From Pyropia yezoensis (lineage: Eukaryota > Rhodophyta > Bangiophyceae > Bangiales > Bangiaceae), in NCBI GenBank assembly GCA_009829735.1, contig CM020620.1:22418020-22482019 (forward strand): a stretch of 64,000 bases of DNA. Reading direction: 5' to 3'. The notes below the pieces were generated by a model. That model was not told the DNA's origin and did not search any database. It worked only from the letters and a program-made list of their open reading frames with translations. The first letter of the stretch is position 1, and every line of letters starts with the position of its first letter. A program made the position numbers and the translations under genes. Shown here one piece after another: positions 11,445 through 23,034 of the stretch.

Positions 11445-12970
11445 CTACTCAATCTCTGAAGCAGCAGGCAGGCCCTCTTCCTCCATCAGCCACTGCTGGA
11501 CGGCAGGAAGCGCGTCCGGGCTGCTCCCCGACACAAGCAGATCCATAAAGGGAGGCCCGCCATTCATCACACCCTCCACACTATGACCCACGCCCAGGCT
11601 ACGCGTAGTTCGCAGCATGTCCACAATGGCTCGGGCGTGCTCGTCGGCCGGCTGCTCCACAACGCCGTCGCCGGTCTCGAGGCGCGCGGTGAGGGACGTC
11701 TCCACGTCCTCGGGCAGGCACTTGGCCCGCAGCCAGCACCGCCCAATGCTGTCAGGCGTGACCTGATCAAACGACTCCTTGATCAGCTCAATGGCGTCGA
11801 GCACGTTGGCGCTTCGCCCGTCCGCCAGCCCCAATGACCCAGGCTTTGCCGCCGCCTCCCGGGCTCCTCGCGCAGCCGACTGGTCGGGCGTCTCGTCCAG
11901 CCGCTCCTCGAAGGCCTTCAACATCTTCCCCATCAGCCCGCGCTTGTACACGGACTTGACGCGTTGATGATGCCCTGGTCGCAGGGTTGGTGCTTCGACG
12001 TCGTGTCGGGGGGGAGGGGCTCGACTGCGAGCCCAGGCAGGGCGTCAGACAGGTCCTGACCGCTGGCGTTGTCCACCAGGAGCACAGCGTCCCTCGACGA
12101 GAAATTTCGAAAAAGTGCACATAAGTCCTTGCGCCATTCCCGGTAAACCACCTGGTCCATCCACCCATCGCGCTGGCTGTAGTACTTGACTGGCAGGTTC
12201 CCGGGGCAGTTGCGGAAGCAAACTGGCTCGGCCGCTTTGCCAATGACGGCCAGGAACTTGAACGTGCCGGTGGCGTTCACGCAAAAGATAACCGTCAGGC
12301 GTGCCTTGGCGTGCTGCAGCGCCGTGCCCCTCGTCTCCCGTGCATGGCGTGCCAACACGTACGAGTTGGTGGGGGCAAGCTGGTAGTACAGGGCGGCCTC
12401 GTCCATGTTGAGCAGCAAATCCGGGTCCACGCCAATGAGCTTGTCCCGGAGCTCTTTCATCTGCATCTCCGCCGTCTCGACGTTGACAGCTCCACCAGCT
12501 CCGTGCAGGCGGATGCTGCGCACCCCGCTGCGCGTCCGCCAGCGCTGGATGTACCCGATAGAGGCCCGGAAGGGCGCCCCTGGGTAGTGCACCCCCGCCA
12601 GGGCCACGGCCTTGACTTGCAGGGCCATGCGAGAGACAGGCAACCCCGCGCTCCGCAGTCTCAAAAACCAAGCGAGAAGCGCCTCGTCAACGAGGGGGAA
12701 GTGGGCGGGGTGGGCACACAGGCTGCTGTAAGGCACGCCAGCGTCGGCGGCGCGCCACGTCTGCTCCCGGCAGGAGTGGATGCGGCTGATGGCACGCCGC
12801 GAGACCCCGTACCGCGTCGCGAGGATATCCAGGGGGATGCCGTCCGCCACTTGGGTGATGATCAGAAGGCGCTGCTGCAGAGCGAGCGCCGGGCGCCGCA
12901 CAATCGATCGGGTAGCACCTCCGGGCGCGACCCGCGCTATGGCGGGGGTAGCCCGTCCAGCAGCGCTCAT
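11445..12970 (-). pseudogene. Pogo/Tigger-like DDE transposase with one frameshift
   Basis: The protein starts at ATG 12970 (MSAAGRATPAIARVAP). An N-terminal helix-turn-helix is visible (LLIITQVADGIPLDILATRYGVSRRAISRI), then a CENP-B-like HTH region, then the DDE_1 catalytic core: LNMDEAALYYQL, VLLVDNASGQ, and TTSKHQPCDQGIINA. Directly after IINA the frame is lost. The expected continuation (SVYKRGLMGKML ... LDAIELIKESFDQVTPDSIGRCW) follows in another frame and ends at 11445. The length 12970-11445 is one base short of a multiple of three, so a single-base loss near 11,955-11,962 explains the break, and it is not in a homopolymer. The full protein would be about 508 aa, normal for this family. 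It lies antisense inside the TNP2-like gene. Confidence 0.8.
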
Positions 12971-13202
12971 GGTGGAAAGTGGGGGTGGCACGCGGGCACC
13001 TGGTGGAGATGGATGGTGCTGGGGCCTGTGCCGGTGCGCGGTCCTACCGCCGCCGCAGTCGGTGGCTCTTAACCTGGTTGGAGGCTTCCGGTAGCGAGAC
13101 GAGATCTCTCGTCGCCCATTGGCTGATGGCCATCGAGCCGTGGAGGCTAGTTTTGTCCACACAGAGAAGAAACCGGTAAATAACATAATCCCATGTCAAA
13201 TA

Positions 13203-15545
13203 CTCGCCCGATTTCTTGTCCAGTGGCGTACCCCAAACAAGAATCATAAGGAACACAGAGGGGCTACATGACTCGCAGAAGTTCCCGAGGTCCTTCTTCG
13301 AAGTCGCCTTTCTCCGGGGCCGTACTGTACCTATCGTGAGGAGTTTCGAGTCACTGTCCAAGGTGCAGCGAAAATGTTGAAGCAGACGTCAGATCTCATT
13401 AGCCGCACTCCCGCGACTCACGACAGTCTCGTCCGTGGGGTTGTCCAGGTGCACACTCTTGCTGTGGACGCATGCATCAACGGCTGTTTGGCGTTTACGG
13501 CGTCAAGAACTGACAGCAACGTCTGTGACGTTTGTCAAACAATCCGACTAAAGATCGACGGAACGCCAAGAAAGCAGGTGACTTATTGGCCTATCATTCC
13601 TTGGCTCGTGTCCTTGCTTGCGTCCCCTGCGACTGTCAAAGAGATGATGTCCACGATGGCGACGGCTCGTAGAGACGCTGCCAAACCAACTCAAGATTTA
13701 CCAGAGATTTGTGACTGGTATCACGGCACTGTCTTCAGTCAACTGTCCCAGCAAGGGCACTTCACAGCAGATACCGATATTGCGCTCAGTCTTTCGACGG
13801 ACGGTTTCGAGGCTTGGCGACAGCAAGGCTTCCAAGCGTGGCCTTTTGTCATCACAGCGCTCAACTTGGGACCTGAGCGGCGCTAGAAATTTTCTTCCCA
13901 ATGGATCGCAGCCGTTACCCCAGGTCCAAAACAGCCGGCTGATTTGGAGTCGTTTCTTCATCCGCTCTTTCACGACTTTAGTCTTCTGGCGAGAGGAATT
14001 CCAGGAGTCAAGGTCGCGGGGCTGGCAACAGAAGTCGTTCTCCGCTCCTTGCTTGTGCAGGTCACGGGTGACGTGCCCGCTATTGATAAGATGTTAAGCA
14101 CTACTGGGAGCGGCGGACGAACACCTAACCGATTTAGTGATTTTCAAGGTCTGCGGCACGTGCCGATGTACGACTACCCTTCCACGCACCCCACGAGCCG
14201 GGCTTCATTATCTTCAATCTCACGGCCGTCTGGCGACAAGCGCTCCCCAGCAAAGTTTATGGCGGACGCCCGAAAAGTCGAAGAAGCCCGTGCTGGATCA
14301 GGGCCGCGGTACGCAGTGGAGGAGCTATTCAAGAACTGTGGCATCAAAGGCTACTCAATAATGATCTGCCCAAGTCCTGAAGATCGCGTTCGCTATCCCC
14401 ACCTCAAGTATCTGGAAAGTATTGGTCCTGATATTGCGCCATACGACACGATGCACCTGATCCTGTGCACTGTCGTTCCAATAATCTGGGAGTTGGTGAC
14501 TGCAGCTTCGACTGCGCCTGGATCAGCCCGAGACGATTACGTTCTTTCATCCGAGAATATTGCGAAGATTGGCCAAGAAATGCGGCTTGCTCGTGGCACG
14601 GTGCCCACTGCCCAAGCGCGCAGCCTTCGAAATATTCAGGATTGCTACAAGTCTTTCAGGGCAGTTGATTGGATGTTCTTCATTTTAGGCATCGCCGAAG
14701 TCGCATTTGCTGGACGACTTCCCGACAAGCATTTCAACATGATCATGTCGCTAAGTAAGGCTTGTCACGTGATCTTCCGACCATCTCCTCTTAGCAGGGC
14801 TGACATTATTGGCGCAAGAGGACATTTTCGAGACTTCTGCTCTGCTTTTTACTGCAACGTCTACGCCGGCTTCTTTGACAGATTTCGTTTTTGCCGGCTT
14901 CCTTTTGCCACGCTGCTGGACGTCGTGGCAAATATTCTGTCGTGTGGTCCAGTCTGGGCATCTTGGCAGTTTCCCGTAGAGCGGGCAATTGGGACCCTGT
15001 CCCCTTTGATTCGGTCCCACTCAAGCCCTCACGAATCTCTCACGACCGCGATTACTCAAAAATGTGAGGCGCAGCTTCTGTCAAGCTTTGGCGGAACGTT
15101 CTGCCCAAAGCCGTGGAGTCGCGCGACGGGCGAGCCAGTGCACGCTTCGGAAGCTTTCATGAGAGGAAGTCTGGCTCTTCCTTCGGAGGATGACGAAAAA
15201 GTGCGCCTGCTCAAGCCGTCCGCCCCCCCTGTAGAGCTCGCCGCAGTAGAATTAGAAAGCATGCGGACCGCGCTCGCGCTCGAAGGCTTTTCCCAAGTAC
15301 CTTTCGCCATTTTGGCGAAAAAGTACTTCCGTGTGCGCCTGGCTTCTGGCGTCATCGGTGGATCGGTCGCAACGAACGGTCAAGGTCGGCGTCGAAACAA
15401 CCTTCTCAAGATCAATTGGCGGGCCCAAGCGTTCGCTTACGTAGAATGTGTCAAGTCATCCGTCGATCGTCAAGGGAAGTATGGGCTTCCAGAAAAACGA
15501 CGAGAAGTGGACTGCTTCTCTTCGCTAGGTGGACGCCTTAAGTAG
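13203..15545 (+). pseudogene. TNP2/CACTA-like transposase, C-terminal part with two in-frame stops
   Basis: Reading in the frame of ATG 13374, the protein shows the TNP2 zinc pattern (CINGCLAF ... CDVCQTIRL), then YWPIIPWLVSLLASP, then the catalytic region ALSLSTDGFEAW ... WPFVITALNLGPERR. It continues FLHPLFHDF, the block APYDTMHLILCTVVPIIWEL and near the end WQFPVERAIGTLSPL. These follow the order of Pfam-type transposase family tnp2. A TAG at 13884-13886 sits between NLGPERR and KFSSQWIAAVTPGPKQPADL; homology runs straight across it, so it is a point nonsense mutation. A TGA at 13269-13271 interrupts the upstream continuation. The frame ends at TAG 15543-15545. AT content is higher than in host genes. 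The gene is a fossil unless stops are suppressed. Confidence 0.75.
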
Positions 15546-15716
15546 GCTCCGTTACTTGCTTTGAGCACTGTGGTGGGGACATTGCATCGAGATGTTCGCC
15601 ACCATGTCTTGTTTGCTCGAGAGCCATTCACTTCGTCTTGATGTCTTGCTCGTTCCGATAAATATGTAGACTTTGTGCAAGAAACGGAATATTATCTCTC
15701 GTAATAGATACCGAGC

Positions 15717-16121
15717 TTGTTGGTAGATAGCTATTGCTTCCAACAAGTCAGATGTTTGCGACTCCGGAGCTCATCGGTTCGCGATTCTGGAGCTTCAATG
15801 TCAGGATCACTGCAGAACGGCTGTCCTGTGGTATCTATCTATACGCATCAAGCTGCGGACAATAAATATCATATAACTTATACTTTGAGCAAAAGTGGAA
15901 CGGCCGTCAGAAACTGGCAGGTGGACGTAGTGAGCTCCAGAGACGTACACCTGCCACAGGTGTTGGAAAGCATGATCCCATCACGAACGGGGACAGCATC
16001 AGATCCAGGCATGGTCCGCTTACAGGGGCACTTGGCTCGGCCTCTCATTGGACGACTCGAACGCGAGATCAAACAAAAGTTTGATGCGCGTCGGAGACCC
16101 GCCCACGCAAATGAATACTGA
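15717..16121 (+). CDS. Small unknown ORF downstream of the TNP2-like transposase
   Basis: This ORF of about 130 aa is in the same frame as the transposase 170 bases upstream. It has balanced composition, for example CPVVSIYTHQAADNKYHITYTLSKSGTAVRNWQVDVVS and a basic C-terminus ending in ARRRPAHANEY. The most likely true start is the ATG of MSGSLQNG at about 15,798. It may be an accessory protein or a last exon of the transposon gene, or chance. No family is recognised. Confidence 0.25.
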   Translation: MLVDSYCFQQVRCLRLRSSSVRDSGASMSGSLQNGCPVVSIYTHQAADNKYHITYTLSKSGTAVRNWQVDVVSSRDVHLPQVLESMIPSRTGTASDPGMVRLQGHLARPLIGRLEREIKQKFDARRRPAHANEY

Positions 16122-16283
16122 ATCGTGGACGTGCCAACAGCCAGCATCGCATCTTTTTCAATGTATCTGGCGTTGTACGGTTTCAGCTATCGAGTAAGTA
16201 TAGTTGCCAATTCATGCCAAAGTGAGTCATACGTAGCTCGGAGGGCGCAGAGTCATCACACTAAGTGCACTTGCGACAGTTAT

Positions 16284-17361
16284 TTAGACTTCTCATTATT
16301 TGTCGCACTTGAAGTTTGTCGTTTGAGGGCAGTACTTAATGAAGCTCGTGGAGCTCTCTCTTCTCGTGCTCTTCGTTCGCTCGCTTCTCCGCTTGTCTCT
16401 GTGCTGTACGCTTTCTTCGCTCTCTGAGAATGTCACGTATCTTCGAATGGGCGGTCGGAGAATGTCAAGTACTTTCGGACCTAGGCAGGCTAGCGCGCGG
16501 ACAACTGCTGTGGGCGGCCACTTTGGGGCTTGAGTACTTTGGGAGACACAATCGTCAGACGCCTCTCTCTCCGTTCGACCGACCTCAAGTAGAATAGGAG
16601 GTCTACAGTAATCCGCCGCATAGGGTGGTTGCTTTCGCTCTCCAAGATTTCATTTATTCTCCTTGGCACTTTTTGAGTCTCTGAAGATTTCGTATGCATG
16701 GCGAGACCGCTCGCTTAGCCACCGCCACAAGTGCCACTCTCCTGCGTTCAAAGAAGCAATTTGATTTCCTAAATATACTTTGCTCCTGTTGGGCTCTGCT
16801 GCGAATACTATCCTGGTGGTGAGGCGGCTCCGATTCCACCGTCATCTTGCAAGGCGCGATATGTATTTCTTCCAAGTGCGCCTGTCAGCATTGTGTGTCC
16901 AGCCTCGTCCTCCTTATTCGTCTTGCAATCCACAACATGTGGCGGAGAACTATAGAACACCCATTTTACTTGAGGTCGGTCGAACCGAGATAGAGGCGTC
17001 TGAAGAATGTGTCTCCCAGAGTACTCAAGCCCCAAAGTGGCCGCGCACGAAAGTGGTCCGAGCGCGATTGCTAGAATGGTTGCCGTCGGGAACGTTTTCC
17101 CATTGGCTGAGAGGCGCCCAAAAAAGGGCGAATCCAGGCAGCTCAAACAAGGTAGCCCGCCTAGTTCCGAAAGTACTTGACAGTCTCCGGTCGTCCGTTG
17201 GAAGATACCTGATGGGGAGAATACGCGTGTAGCATGAAAACAAGCGGAGAAGGGGGGAAACGAAAAAGCACGAGAAGAGAGAGTTGGACGAGCTCCATCG
17301 AGTACTGCCCTCAAACGACAAACCTCAAGTGCCCAAAATGATGAGAAGTCTAAAAAAACAG
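16284..17361. repeat. Foldback element: long inverted repeats
   Basis: The arm 16284-16620 reappears inverted at about 16935-17361. Landmarks shared by both arms are TTAGACTTCTCAT at the outer end, GTTTGTCGTTTGAGGGCAGTACT, CTTCTCCGCTTGT, GTCAAGTACTTTCGGA, GGCTTGAGTACT, and ACCGACCTCAAGTA near the inner end. Identity is roughly 80-85 percent by eye. The second arm has about 90 extra bases. A unique 314-bp spacer lies between them. The layout fits a foldback-type or long-TIR DNA transposon without its own transposase. Confidence 0.7.
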
Positions 17362-17597
17362 CGCAACATCTGTCGTTTTGTTTAGTATGAGGTGTTTATC
17401 AGGGGCTGTCAAGCGTATGTCGGTCAAGCCTATACGCGCGTATTTTAAAGACCGTACCGGCGGTACGCAGGCGAATTATCCGATTCTTCCGAGATACAAC
17501 CAGCTGAGAATTGTCGTCTCGGTGAGTATCTGATGTACGCATGACCGAAGACTCCGAGTGTAGTGGGTCAAAACACGCTAGGCGAGAACTGAACAAC

Positions 17598-17813
17598 GCG
17601 AGGTCCGAAAGTCCTTGACATTCTCCGACCGTCCGTTGGAAGATACGCGACAGTCTCAGCGAAAGAAAGCGGCGTACAACACAGCGATAAGCGGAGAAGG
17701 GAGAAAACGAAGAGCACGAGAAGAAAGAGCTCCACGAGCTGCATCAAGTACTGCCCTCGAACGACGAACATGTGCGGTAAATGATGAGAAGTCTAAGAAG
17801 ATCCGCCACGTAT
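17598..17813 (-). repeat. Third partial copy of the foldback arm
   Basis: The segment carries the same landmarks as the right arm of the neighbouring foldback (TCCGAAAGT, CGTCCGTTGGAAGATAC, AAGCGGAGAAGG, AGTACTGCCCTC, GATGAGAAGTCTAA) in the same orientation. It covers only the outer two thirds of the arm. It is probably a solo end or a decayed second insertion. Confidence 0.65.
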
Positions 17814-18371
17814 GCTTTAGGGTTGTCCTTTACGCCCAGGGCATGAACGAAGTCAATAGACATGCATGCAATGTGTGAGTTCGCAGCTAGCAGTGAAGCC
17901 CTAATAGAATTGTCAAAAATGTCGCAGCAAGTAAGGCCTTCCGATTCTCTGTACCAGGCGGGAGCGATGCTGCATGTGTCCGGTCTGGGTTAGTCTGCGC
18001 CTCAGGTCAGGCACGTGCCGTTCGCGTTGAGGGCTTCGAGGCAGTCGCGCGGGACGTGGCTGTCTGCTTACTTGGCGCAGTGAGGGCGAGAGCAGACGTG
18101 TCTGGCCCAGTCGAGCGCGCTGTAAGATGAATTGCCGTTTACTCAAGTTTGGCCGATCAGAACACAAGAACAACACGAGCACAATAGATAGGGATGTGCA
18201 TCGCGCCCCTTCTTTGCCAGGGCGCAGGGCAGGTGCGCTGAAACACGCCTTGCTAGCGCCCCGAGGTCCGTCATCGCGCCCTGAAAGCGCCCCAGGGTTG
18301 ATATATTTCTTAAATCTTGCCCGAAGGTGTATGTTATACGTATGATTATAGAAACAATCAAACTATAATTA

Positions 18372-18920
18372 TTGTCCTGTTTTAAAAAAATGTTTTGTTC
18401 CACGGGTCCGCCACATGGTAGATGTGTACTATATTGGACCGTGACTCCCCCCAGCGACTGCGAAGCAAGCATCACATGCAGTGAGAACACCCTTGTCGGC
18501 AAAATCTATCGCGTAGCAGCACGCTATTATGCCACTGATTGGGCCGTCTCTCGACTCCCCTCCCGTGATGGAGAACTCTCCACGATGCAAAAACACACAT
18601 ATTCGAGAAGGTCGTTCTCCTATCTCCGACACCCACACATCCCGGCTGCGGCCTGGCATCGTCGACGTTGCTCGTGCTCACCTGGTCGCGTGGTTTCTGC
18701 TGACTTGCCATCAATTTTGAGCCGTGGAAGAGCAGTGGTATTGACCAAACCAGTGAAAACGTTTCAATATATCTGGCACCCGGCAAAAATTCGGGGGATA
18801 ATTATTGATACGGCTCTGGCCGTTGTGATGATTCATTTTGAAGTTCATGGTTTATCTTCAAGGTTAAATGATCGACCCCTCATCCCTGCATGTGGCCCCG
18901 CACAACCGACAAAACTTTGA
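18372..18920 (+). CDS. Unrecognised 182-aa ORF
   Basis: The ORF lies in AT-richer DNA where such a length is less likely by chance than elsewhere in the window. It begins MSCFKKMFCSTGPPHG and ends CGPAQPTKL. I see no domain, signal peptide or repeat family, and the composition (Arg/Ser/Cys-rich in the middle) is not strongly protein-like. Real coding is doubtful. Confidence 0.18.
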   Translation: MSCFKKMFCSTGPPHGRCVLYWTVTPPSDCEASITCSENTLVGKIYRVAARYYATDWAVSRLPSRDGELSTMQKHTYSRRSFSYLRHPHIPAAAWHRRRCSCSPGRVVSADLPSILSRGRAVVLTKPVKTFQYIWHPAKIRGIIIDTALAVVMIHFEVHGLSSRLNDRPLIPACGPAQPTKL

Positions 18921-20184
18921 ACACCATTTGGAACTGTACGCTCCCTAGCTAGCTGGTAACGTTTTCTTTTTTGTCGTTTGTGGCTTCTGCTGGCATTTGG
19001 GTCCGCCACTGACCTCAATGACTTGAAGAAACACCCAGCTTGGTCAATTCTTATCGTGGATTTTTAACCGCGCCCTAAACGCACCTCACATGCTTGGGCG
19101 AGTCGGGGCGCATCGCGCGCTATTCGCACCTTATCAGCATTCACGGAACGTCGTCCAAAAGCGCCTTGGGCGCTTTTCATAGCCCTAGGGCAGAACAACG
19201 CAGCAACAATAGTTTGTGCTGGCAGCTGAGAATACCTGGCAAATTGCAGCCGGATGTGTTCAGTAGATAGTATGTGGGCGGAATCAGTATCCAGTTTTGA
19301 ATTGGGTGTGTGCATGGTGCAGCGACTCGGTCGCAGCATGTTCGGGAGACGACACGTGGAGGATGATGACCTTCGTTTCACCGACAGACAACTACTTTAC
19401 GTATGAACTACATTACAAGACAGAAACGTATTCAACTAATTTTAAACGAATCGGAACATGGTCATGTGGATCAAGACCTCACCACGTGGCATTTGGCTTG
19501 GCTCTGGGAATGTGCTGCCCCTGCCCCCTCTGGATTGCTGGTCCTACCGGTGTCAGCTGTGGCGTCTTCAGCCGGCCCACGTAGCTGCCCGACGTGCTGT
19601 CGCCAGCTCCCGACAGACGCCCCACCCAATCACCAGCGTGGCATGAGGAGCGACTGGCTTCTCCCTCGCCCCCACACCCCCCGTCCGTCGCTCGGGCAGG
19701 CCGTGTGTCGCGCCACTGGGGGTCCCCCAGAGCGGCCCTCTGCCCCTCCCCCCTCTCAGGCGGCCCTGGGCGTGAATTGACGACGTGGGGGGGCGTTCGT
19801 CGACGTTGCGCCGTCCGCCCCCGCCTGCCCCGCCCAGCGGTCCCCTCCCCCCTCTCGTCCCCCTTCCCCCCCACACCCGTACCCCCCCCTTCAGCCTGGT
19901 CCGCCTTGGCCGTGGCCGCGTTTCGCCGCCACTTGTCGGCGACTGCTCGACATCGTGACGTTCCTGTTGCTCCCCCGGCAGCGGCGCCCTGATTGCGGGG
20001 GGGAGGACGCTCGTGGGCGCGCAGCGTCTCCATTGGCACACGACATCTCTCGCTTCCGCTGTATCCCGCCCCGCCGCCTACCCTTTCGCCTGTCCCTTCT
20101 TCTCATCTTGTCAGCGCGGGCGTTGGGCCCCTGTCGGCGCCCGCTGTGGGACACCCTCATCACGCCGTCGGCGTGTCCGTCACC
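18921..20184. other. Intergenic/promoter region of the 20.2-kb gene
   Basis: The GC content rises sharply after about 19,480. The left part contains short repeats of CGCGCCCT/AGGGCGC type at 18,190-18,300 and 19,065-19,200. The right part should include the promoter and 5' UTR of the gene starting at 20185. I see no convincing ORF on either strand. Confidence 0.35.
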
Positions 20185-22253
20185 ATGACCCGCCTGCAGC
20201 CGTCGGCGACGCCCTTCACCCCCTCGGCGGCACTGCTGTCGGCGCTCGGCGCGCCCGCCCTCAATGTGACGGCCCCGCCGCCGCCGCCGCCGGTACCCGT
20301 CGGTCTCGCCGCCCCTACCGGCGGGTCGGGTGCGGCCGGCGCTGCGCCGGCGTCTGGCGCCCGTCGCGCGCCGGGGCAGGCGCCGCGCGCGGCGGGGGCG
20401 CCGCCATCGCCGCCGCCGCCGGGGGGGGGGGCGCGACCCAAAAAGCGGCGGCCGGGCGCGGCGGCCGCTCCGCCCGCCCGAGGGGGCGGGGGGGGGGGCG
20501 CTCCCCACGGCCATGGCGGCGGCGGTGTTGGCGGCGGCGGCGGTGGTGGCGGCGGTGGCGGTGGCGGTGGCGGTGGCGGCGGGGCGGTGGGTGGTGCCAC
20601 CGGCGGCGGCGGTGGCGGCCGCGGGCGGGGGGGTGGCGCGGCGGGCGCCAGCCGACGCCTGCGGGGGGACCGGGCCGCCCCGTCAGGCGCGCGCACCGGC
20701 GGCAGCGCGGGGGCGGGGGAGCCCGGCGCGACGTCAGCGGCGGGGGGCAGGCGGGCAGGGGCGGGGGGGGGGCTTGCCACCGCCGTGGGGGGGGGTGCTG
20801 GGGAGTGACTCCGCCGCGTCGCCCGCTTTTTCGCCGGGCCGCGCCGTTGCGGGGCCAGGTGCGCGGCCGCGCGGCCGCCGGCTGAACCGGGGGCAAGGGG
20901 GGCGCGGCGGGAGCCGGGGGGGGGGGCGCCGCGGGGGAGGAGGGGGCGGGGCCGCGACCAAAGCACGCGCGCCGCGAGGGGGCGGGGTGGACGGGGGCGT
21001 CTGCCGATGCGTCGATGGTTTCTGCTGCCGCTCCCGCCGCGGCCGCTGATCCCGCGACGCTCGCCGCTTCTCTTGCATCGGGTGTACCCGCTGTGTCGTC
21101 GTCAGAGGTGAGTGCCGAGGTGGGTGGCCTCGCTGATGCGATGGGCGGCCTGTCGGTGGGTAGCGTCGCGGCGGCCGCGGCGCCCACTCCGCCACCACCG
21201 GGGCCGTCAGGGGCGCTTGGGGTGGCTGCCATATCCACGGCGGCGGTGGCATCTGCGGCGGCTACGGCTGGTGCGGCTACACCCGCGCCTGCTCTTGTAG
21301 AGGATCCCGCTGGCAGCGAGCCCGAGCTGGACGCCCCCGTTGGTCGGCGACCCGTGTCCCCTCGGGCGCCGCGGCGCCAGTTCTCCCGCGACGCCCCCGC
21401 TGTGGAAACGGACGAGGACGATGCGTTGACTGACGATGACGAGGAACCTTTTGATATGGGCGGCGGCGCTGCGGCTGCTGGCGACCGTCGTGCAAGCGTT
21501 GCCTCAGCCGTTTCGGTCGGGTCTGACTGGGGTGACATTGTCGATGGCGTCGCGACAGAGGAGACATCCATGGCATCCACAACCCCGCGCTTGTCGACCG
21601 TGTCGCTGTCGGACGGGATGGGCGGGCCCGCTTCAGCGGCGGCGGCGGTGGAGCCGGCGCCGCCCGTGCGTGCGACGCCGCGCCAGCCGCCGCCGCCGTC
21701 GCGGCCTCGGCTGGTGCGAGTGGCGTCGGATGGGCCTACCGGGGCGAATTTTGGGGACGCCATCGGCGCGCACAGCGTGCGGTCTGGGGCGGCCGCTCCC
21801 CCCACTGGCGGCGCCACCCCCCGCATGATGCCGTCGGCATCGTTCACTGCTGGCAGCAGTGCCCACCGGTCTTCGCCCGGCGCGCCGTCGGCATCTGCGG
21901 CGGGCACCGACGCGATGTGTACCCAGTGTTCGGGTTTGGAACGCCGCATCGCGTCGCTGGTGGATGCGCTCAAGACGGCGCCCGCCGCGGCCGGTGACGG
22001 CGATGGCGACGCGGCGGGCGGCGGTGGCGGCGCAGGTACGAGCAGCGGCGCACTGACGAAGACAGGCAGCGGCTGGGGCCTCCGCTCCATGTCTTCCCTC
22101 GTGTCCAAGAGCTCCAAGACGAGCGGCGAGCGCGCGCGCTTGCGCCAAGAGGTGGACGTCCTCCGCGCGACCGTCTCCTTCCTTTACCAGCGCCTACAAG
22201 ACGCCGAGGAAGAGGGCGGAGGCGCCGCAGGCGCCGCGACCCGGCTGTCGTGA
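20185..22253 (+). CDS. Ala/Gly/Pro-rich protein with a C-terminal coiled coil; frame unclear in the middle
   Basis: The start ATG 20185 has the context GTCACCATG. The N-terminus reads MTRLQPSATPFTPSAALLSALG and is followed by Pro-rich sequence and a basic RPKKRR motif that could be a nuclear localisation signal. The C-terminal 400 residues are clear: an acidic patch (ETDEDDALTDDDEEPFDMG), Ser-rich stretches (RRASVASAVSVGSDWGDIVDG), a CTQC motif, and a coiled coil ERARLRQEVDVLRATVSFLYQRLQDAEEE just before the stop at 22253. Between about 20,420 and 20,930 there are several G-runs of 9-11. The frame of the N-terminus ends at 20808, the C-terminal frame opens only after 20885, and the piece between reads best in the third frame. 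Two homopolymer indels or a small intron are needed. Function is unknown. Confidence 0.6.
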
Positions 22254-23034
22254 TGAACGCCGCCACACTCGCCCCCACCCGCCCTCCGCCTGGGGGTGGG
22301 GAGGGGGTGGTGAGGCGGCGTCGGGCGGGCGGAGAGGCAGGCGCGTGGGCAGGGGGCGCGCCGGCCTAACGGGGGCGGAGATCACACCCTCGGGGGTAGT
22401 GGGGGGGTCACGGGCGGCGTGACCGCGCCGGGATGGCGCCGTCACCCCGTCCCGTGCCCTTTCTTAAGTGCTGGGGGGCGGAGGGCGCGGGTAGAGGGGG
22501 TGGGTGAGAAGGGGGGGGGGTCAGCGCTGCGTGTTTTTTTCCTTGTGTGTTTTCTTTTCTTTCTTTTTGCTGGTCCGCGGGCGCGGCTCGTCCTGTTCCT
22601 CGGGGGGGGCGCGGCGATGGCCCTTTTCGAAGCGCCCGCCGGCGGGCCCCGCGGTTGACCCGTGCGGGTGGGGCTGACTCGGCCGAGGCCGCCCCGCCTC
22701 TGCGTGGGGGAGGGGTGTGGGGGGTGGGGGGCGGCGGCCGTCGTCCGCTTCCCCTTTCAGACCCGTGAGGATTGTGTTTGTTGCCCTCTCAGCGCTGTGT
22801 CGGCTGATCGGCTCTGAGCCGTCGTGCTTTTTTTTTTTTTTTTTGCCCTGCCTGCCCCCTCCTCCCCACCTCCTTTTTGTCTTTTTCTTTTCTCGTCTCC
22901 CAGGCCGGCGGCTCGGATCCGAGCCACCCAGCGGCTGGGCGTGGAAAGGGATGGGGGGAAGGAGCGGGGTGCACGCCGCGGGTTCCCCGCCGCCGCCGCC
23001 GCCCCCTCCCCCCCCCTACCTCGGTGCCCGCGGG
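22254..23034. other. Convergent intergenic region
   Basis: This lies between two stop codons facing each other, so it should contain both 3' UTRs. It has a run of 17 T at 22828-22844 and many G-runs. No gene seen. Confidence 0.5.

Larger units (their letters stand above)
16122..18371. other. Repeat-rich, AT-richer non-genic region
   Basis: The foldback repeat 16284-17361 and its third partial copy occupy most of this stretch. The ORFs found here are by-products of those repeats. The remainder holds no recognisable gene or RNA. Confidence 0.4.

Noticed and set aside
20315-22117. 600-aa minus-strand ORF
   Set aside because: The plus strand shows a natural coiled coil, acidic patch and Ser-rich segments; the minus reading degenerates into Pro/Arg/His low complexity.
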